Below, in pieces: positions 6,212-6,831 of a stretch of DNA of 6,831 nucleotides. The notes under the pieces were generated by a model. It saw only the letters and a program-made list of their open reading frames with translations, was not told the DNA's origin and searched no databases. The stretch is from NCBI GenBank assembly GCA_949287115.1, contig CASEFF010000221.1:1-6831 (forward strand), in the 5' to 3' direction. Both the position numbers and the translations under genes were made by a program. Source of the stretch: an uncultured Bacillota bacterium (lineage in GTDB: Bacteria > Bacillota > Clostridia > Peptostreptococcales > Anaerovoracaceae). Numbering within the stretch: position 1 is the stretch's first letter; the number at the start of each line of letters is the position of its first letter.

Positions 6212-6238
6212 TTATACATCAGTAAACGGTAATTTCAA
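6211..6238 (-). promoter_or_regulatory. argGH promoter
   Basis: On the minus strand TTGAAA (6238-6233, 5/6 match to -35) and a perfect TATAAT (6216-6211) are separated by 16 bases. The start is predicted near 6204, giving a leader of about 70 bases before the argG ATG at 6135. The ARG box at 6183-6200 lies in the first bases of that leader. Confidence 0.75.
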
Positions 6239-6292
6239 CCCCGAAAACAAAAAAATATAAAATTTATCGTTTGCCTAAAAAACATGGAGACT

Positions 6293-6320
6293 TTGAATAT
6301 AAATTATTGTAGAATATAAT
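6293..6320 (+). promoter_or_regulatory. Candidate promoter of the AI-2E family transporter gene
   Basis: TTGAAT (6293-6298, 4/6) and a perfect TATAAT (6315-6320) are 16 bases apart. The start would fall near 6327, inside the AAAGGAG ribosome site (6324-6330), leaving a leader of only about 13 bases that still holds GGAG. Either the leader is very short or another promoter is used. Confidence 0.5.
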
Positions 6321-6339
6321 CATAAAGGAGACTAACTTT

Positions 6340-6831
6340 ATGAAAGTCAGTTTTGATGAAAAACATGTAAAGTGGGGAATGACCGCTTTTATCGTCATCC
6401 TGTGCGGTATAGTGGTGTTTTTTGCCGTATACAGAGCCAATGACATAGGAGCCGTGCTCAATGTCGTCATTTCCATACTTACTCCTTTCATATACGGGCT
6501 GGTCATGGCGTATCTGCTGTGTCCCGTATATAATTTCACCGTGCGCAGCATGTATTCGCTGCTCGACAGGGGAAAGCGGATACCGCGGCCCCTGACTATA
6601 TCCAAGGCTGTGGCCACCTTCGTATCGGTCATCCTGATCCTCGTCATCATATCCGGCATACTGTGGATGATAATACCGGGACTGATTGAGAGCATAACGA
6701 AGATAATAGACATACTGCCTTCCAGCATGGAATCCCTAAAGGCATGGCTCGATGTCAGGCTGGTGAAGCTGCCGGAGGCGCAGGCGGTCATAGACGGCTG
6801 GATAAACAATTTCACGGAAAACGCGATAAAC
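6340..6831 (+). CDS. AI-2E family transporter (PF01594-like), N-terminal part
   Basis: The first 164 residues of a membrane protein whose 3' end lies outside the window. Predicted membrane segments are at about residues 14-31, 36-61 and 90-112. The second contains TPFIYGLVMAYLLCPVYNF, which matches the PF01594 signature of a Pro followed by IxGxxxAYLLxP. The third is followed by IIPGLIESITKI, the start of the large family-typical amphipathic region that precedes the remaining membrane segments. Members of this family include autoinducer-2 exporters, Na+/H+ antiporters and many proteins with unknown cargo, so the substrate cannot be named. The ATG at 6340 has AAAGGAG nine bases upstream, an excellent ribosome site. 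It is transcribed divergently from argG across about 200 bases of AT-rich DNA, and no functional link to arginine synthesis is apparent. Confidence 0.88.
   Translation, partial: MKVSFDEKHVKWGMTAFIVILCGIVVFFAVYRANDIGAVLNVVISILTPFIYGLVMAYLLCPVYNFTVRSMYSLLDRGKRIPRPLTISKAVATFVSVILILVIISGILWMIIPGLIESITKIIDILPSSMESLKAWLDVRLVKLPEAQAVIDGWINNFTENAIN

Noticed and set aside
6264..6815. Minus-strand frame of 183 residues opposite the transporter gene
   Set aside because: The plus strand encodes a clear AI-2E family protein with membrane segments and a strong ribosome site. The minus frame is Ser/Thr/Met-rich antisense of it.

Overview
The window looks like ordinary chromosome from a Gram-positive bacterium, most likely a member of the Clostridia. 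This is inferred from purine-rich AGGAGG-type ribosome sites, sigma-A-like promoters, frequent ATA (Ile) and AGA/AGG (Arg) codons, and the style of the ArgG, ArgH and asparaginase proteins. No mobile element, CRISPR array, tRNA or rRNA was seen. The genes are tightly packed and the longest gap is about 200 bases.

Layout, left to right. (1) The 3' end of an unrecognised acidic protein on the + strand (to 518), closed by a long perfect hairpin (543-572). (2) A minus-strand pair: a YfcE/MJ0936-type metallophosphoesterase (2195-1647) followed by a type I L-asparaginase, ansA (1618-614). (3) A divergent promoter region (2196-2286), in which the candidate promoters of the two directions share nearly the same -35 bases. 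(4) A plus-strand pair: a short protein that matches only the middle of MoaA and lacks both Fe-S cluster regions (2287-2715), then a Fic-fold protein whose catalytic motif is destroyed (2728-3474). The two lie in one reading frame, separated by a single TAG and four codons. (5) A strong terminator that works in both directions (3491-3534). (6) The minus-strand arginine operon argG-argH (6135-3546), whose genes overlap by 50 bases. A good promoter and ArgR/AhrC-type ARG boxes precede argG. (7) The divergent 5' part of an AI-2E family transporter gene, cut by the right edge (6340-6831).

How the genes work together. ArgG and ArgH carry out the last two steps of arginine synthesis: citrulline plus aspartate to argininosuccinate, then to arginine plus fumarate. 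The operator pattern predicts repression by arginine. AnsA releases aspartate from asparagine, and aspartate is a substrate of ArgG, but the two transcription units are separate and no regulatory link is visible. The MoaA-like/Fic-like pair is the least explained part of the window. Both proteins keep the family fold signature while losing the residues that define catalysis, which suggests a two-component system of non-enzymatic (pseudoenzyme) proteins, or the split remains of a fusion protein. Its function is unknown.
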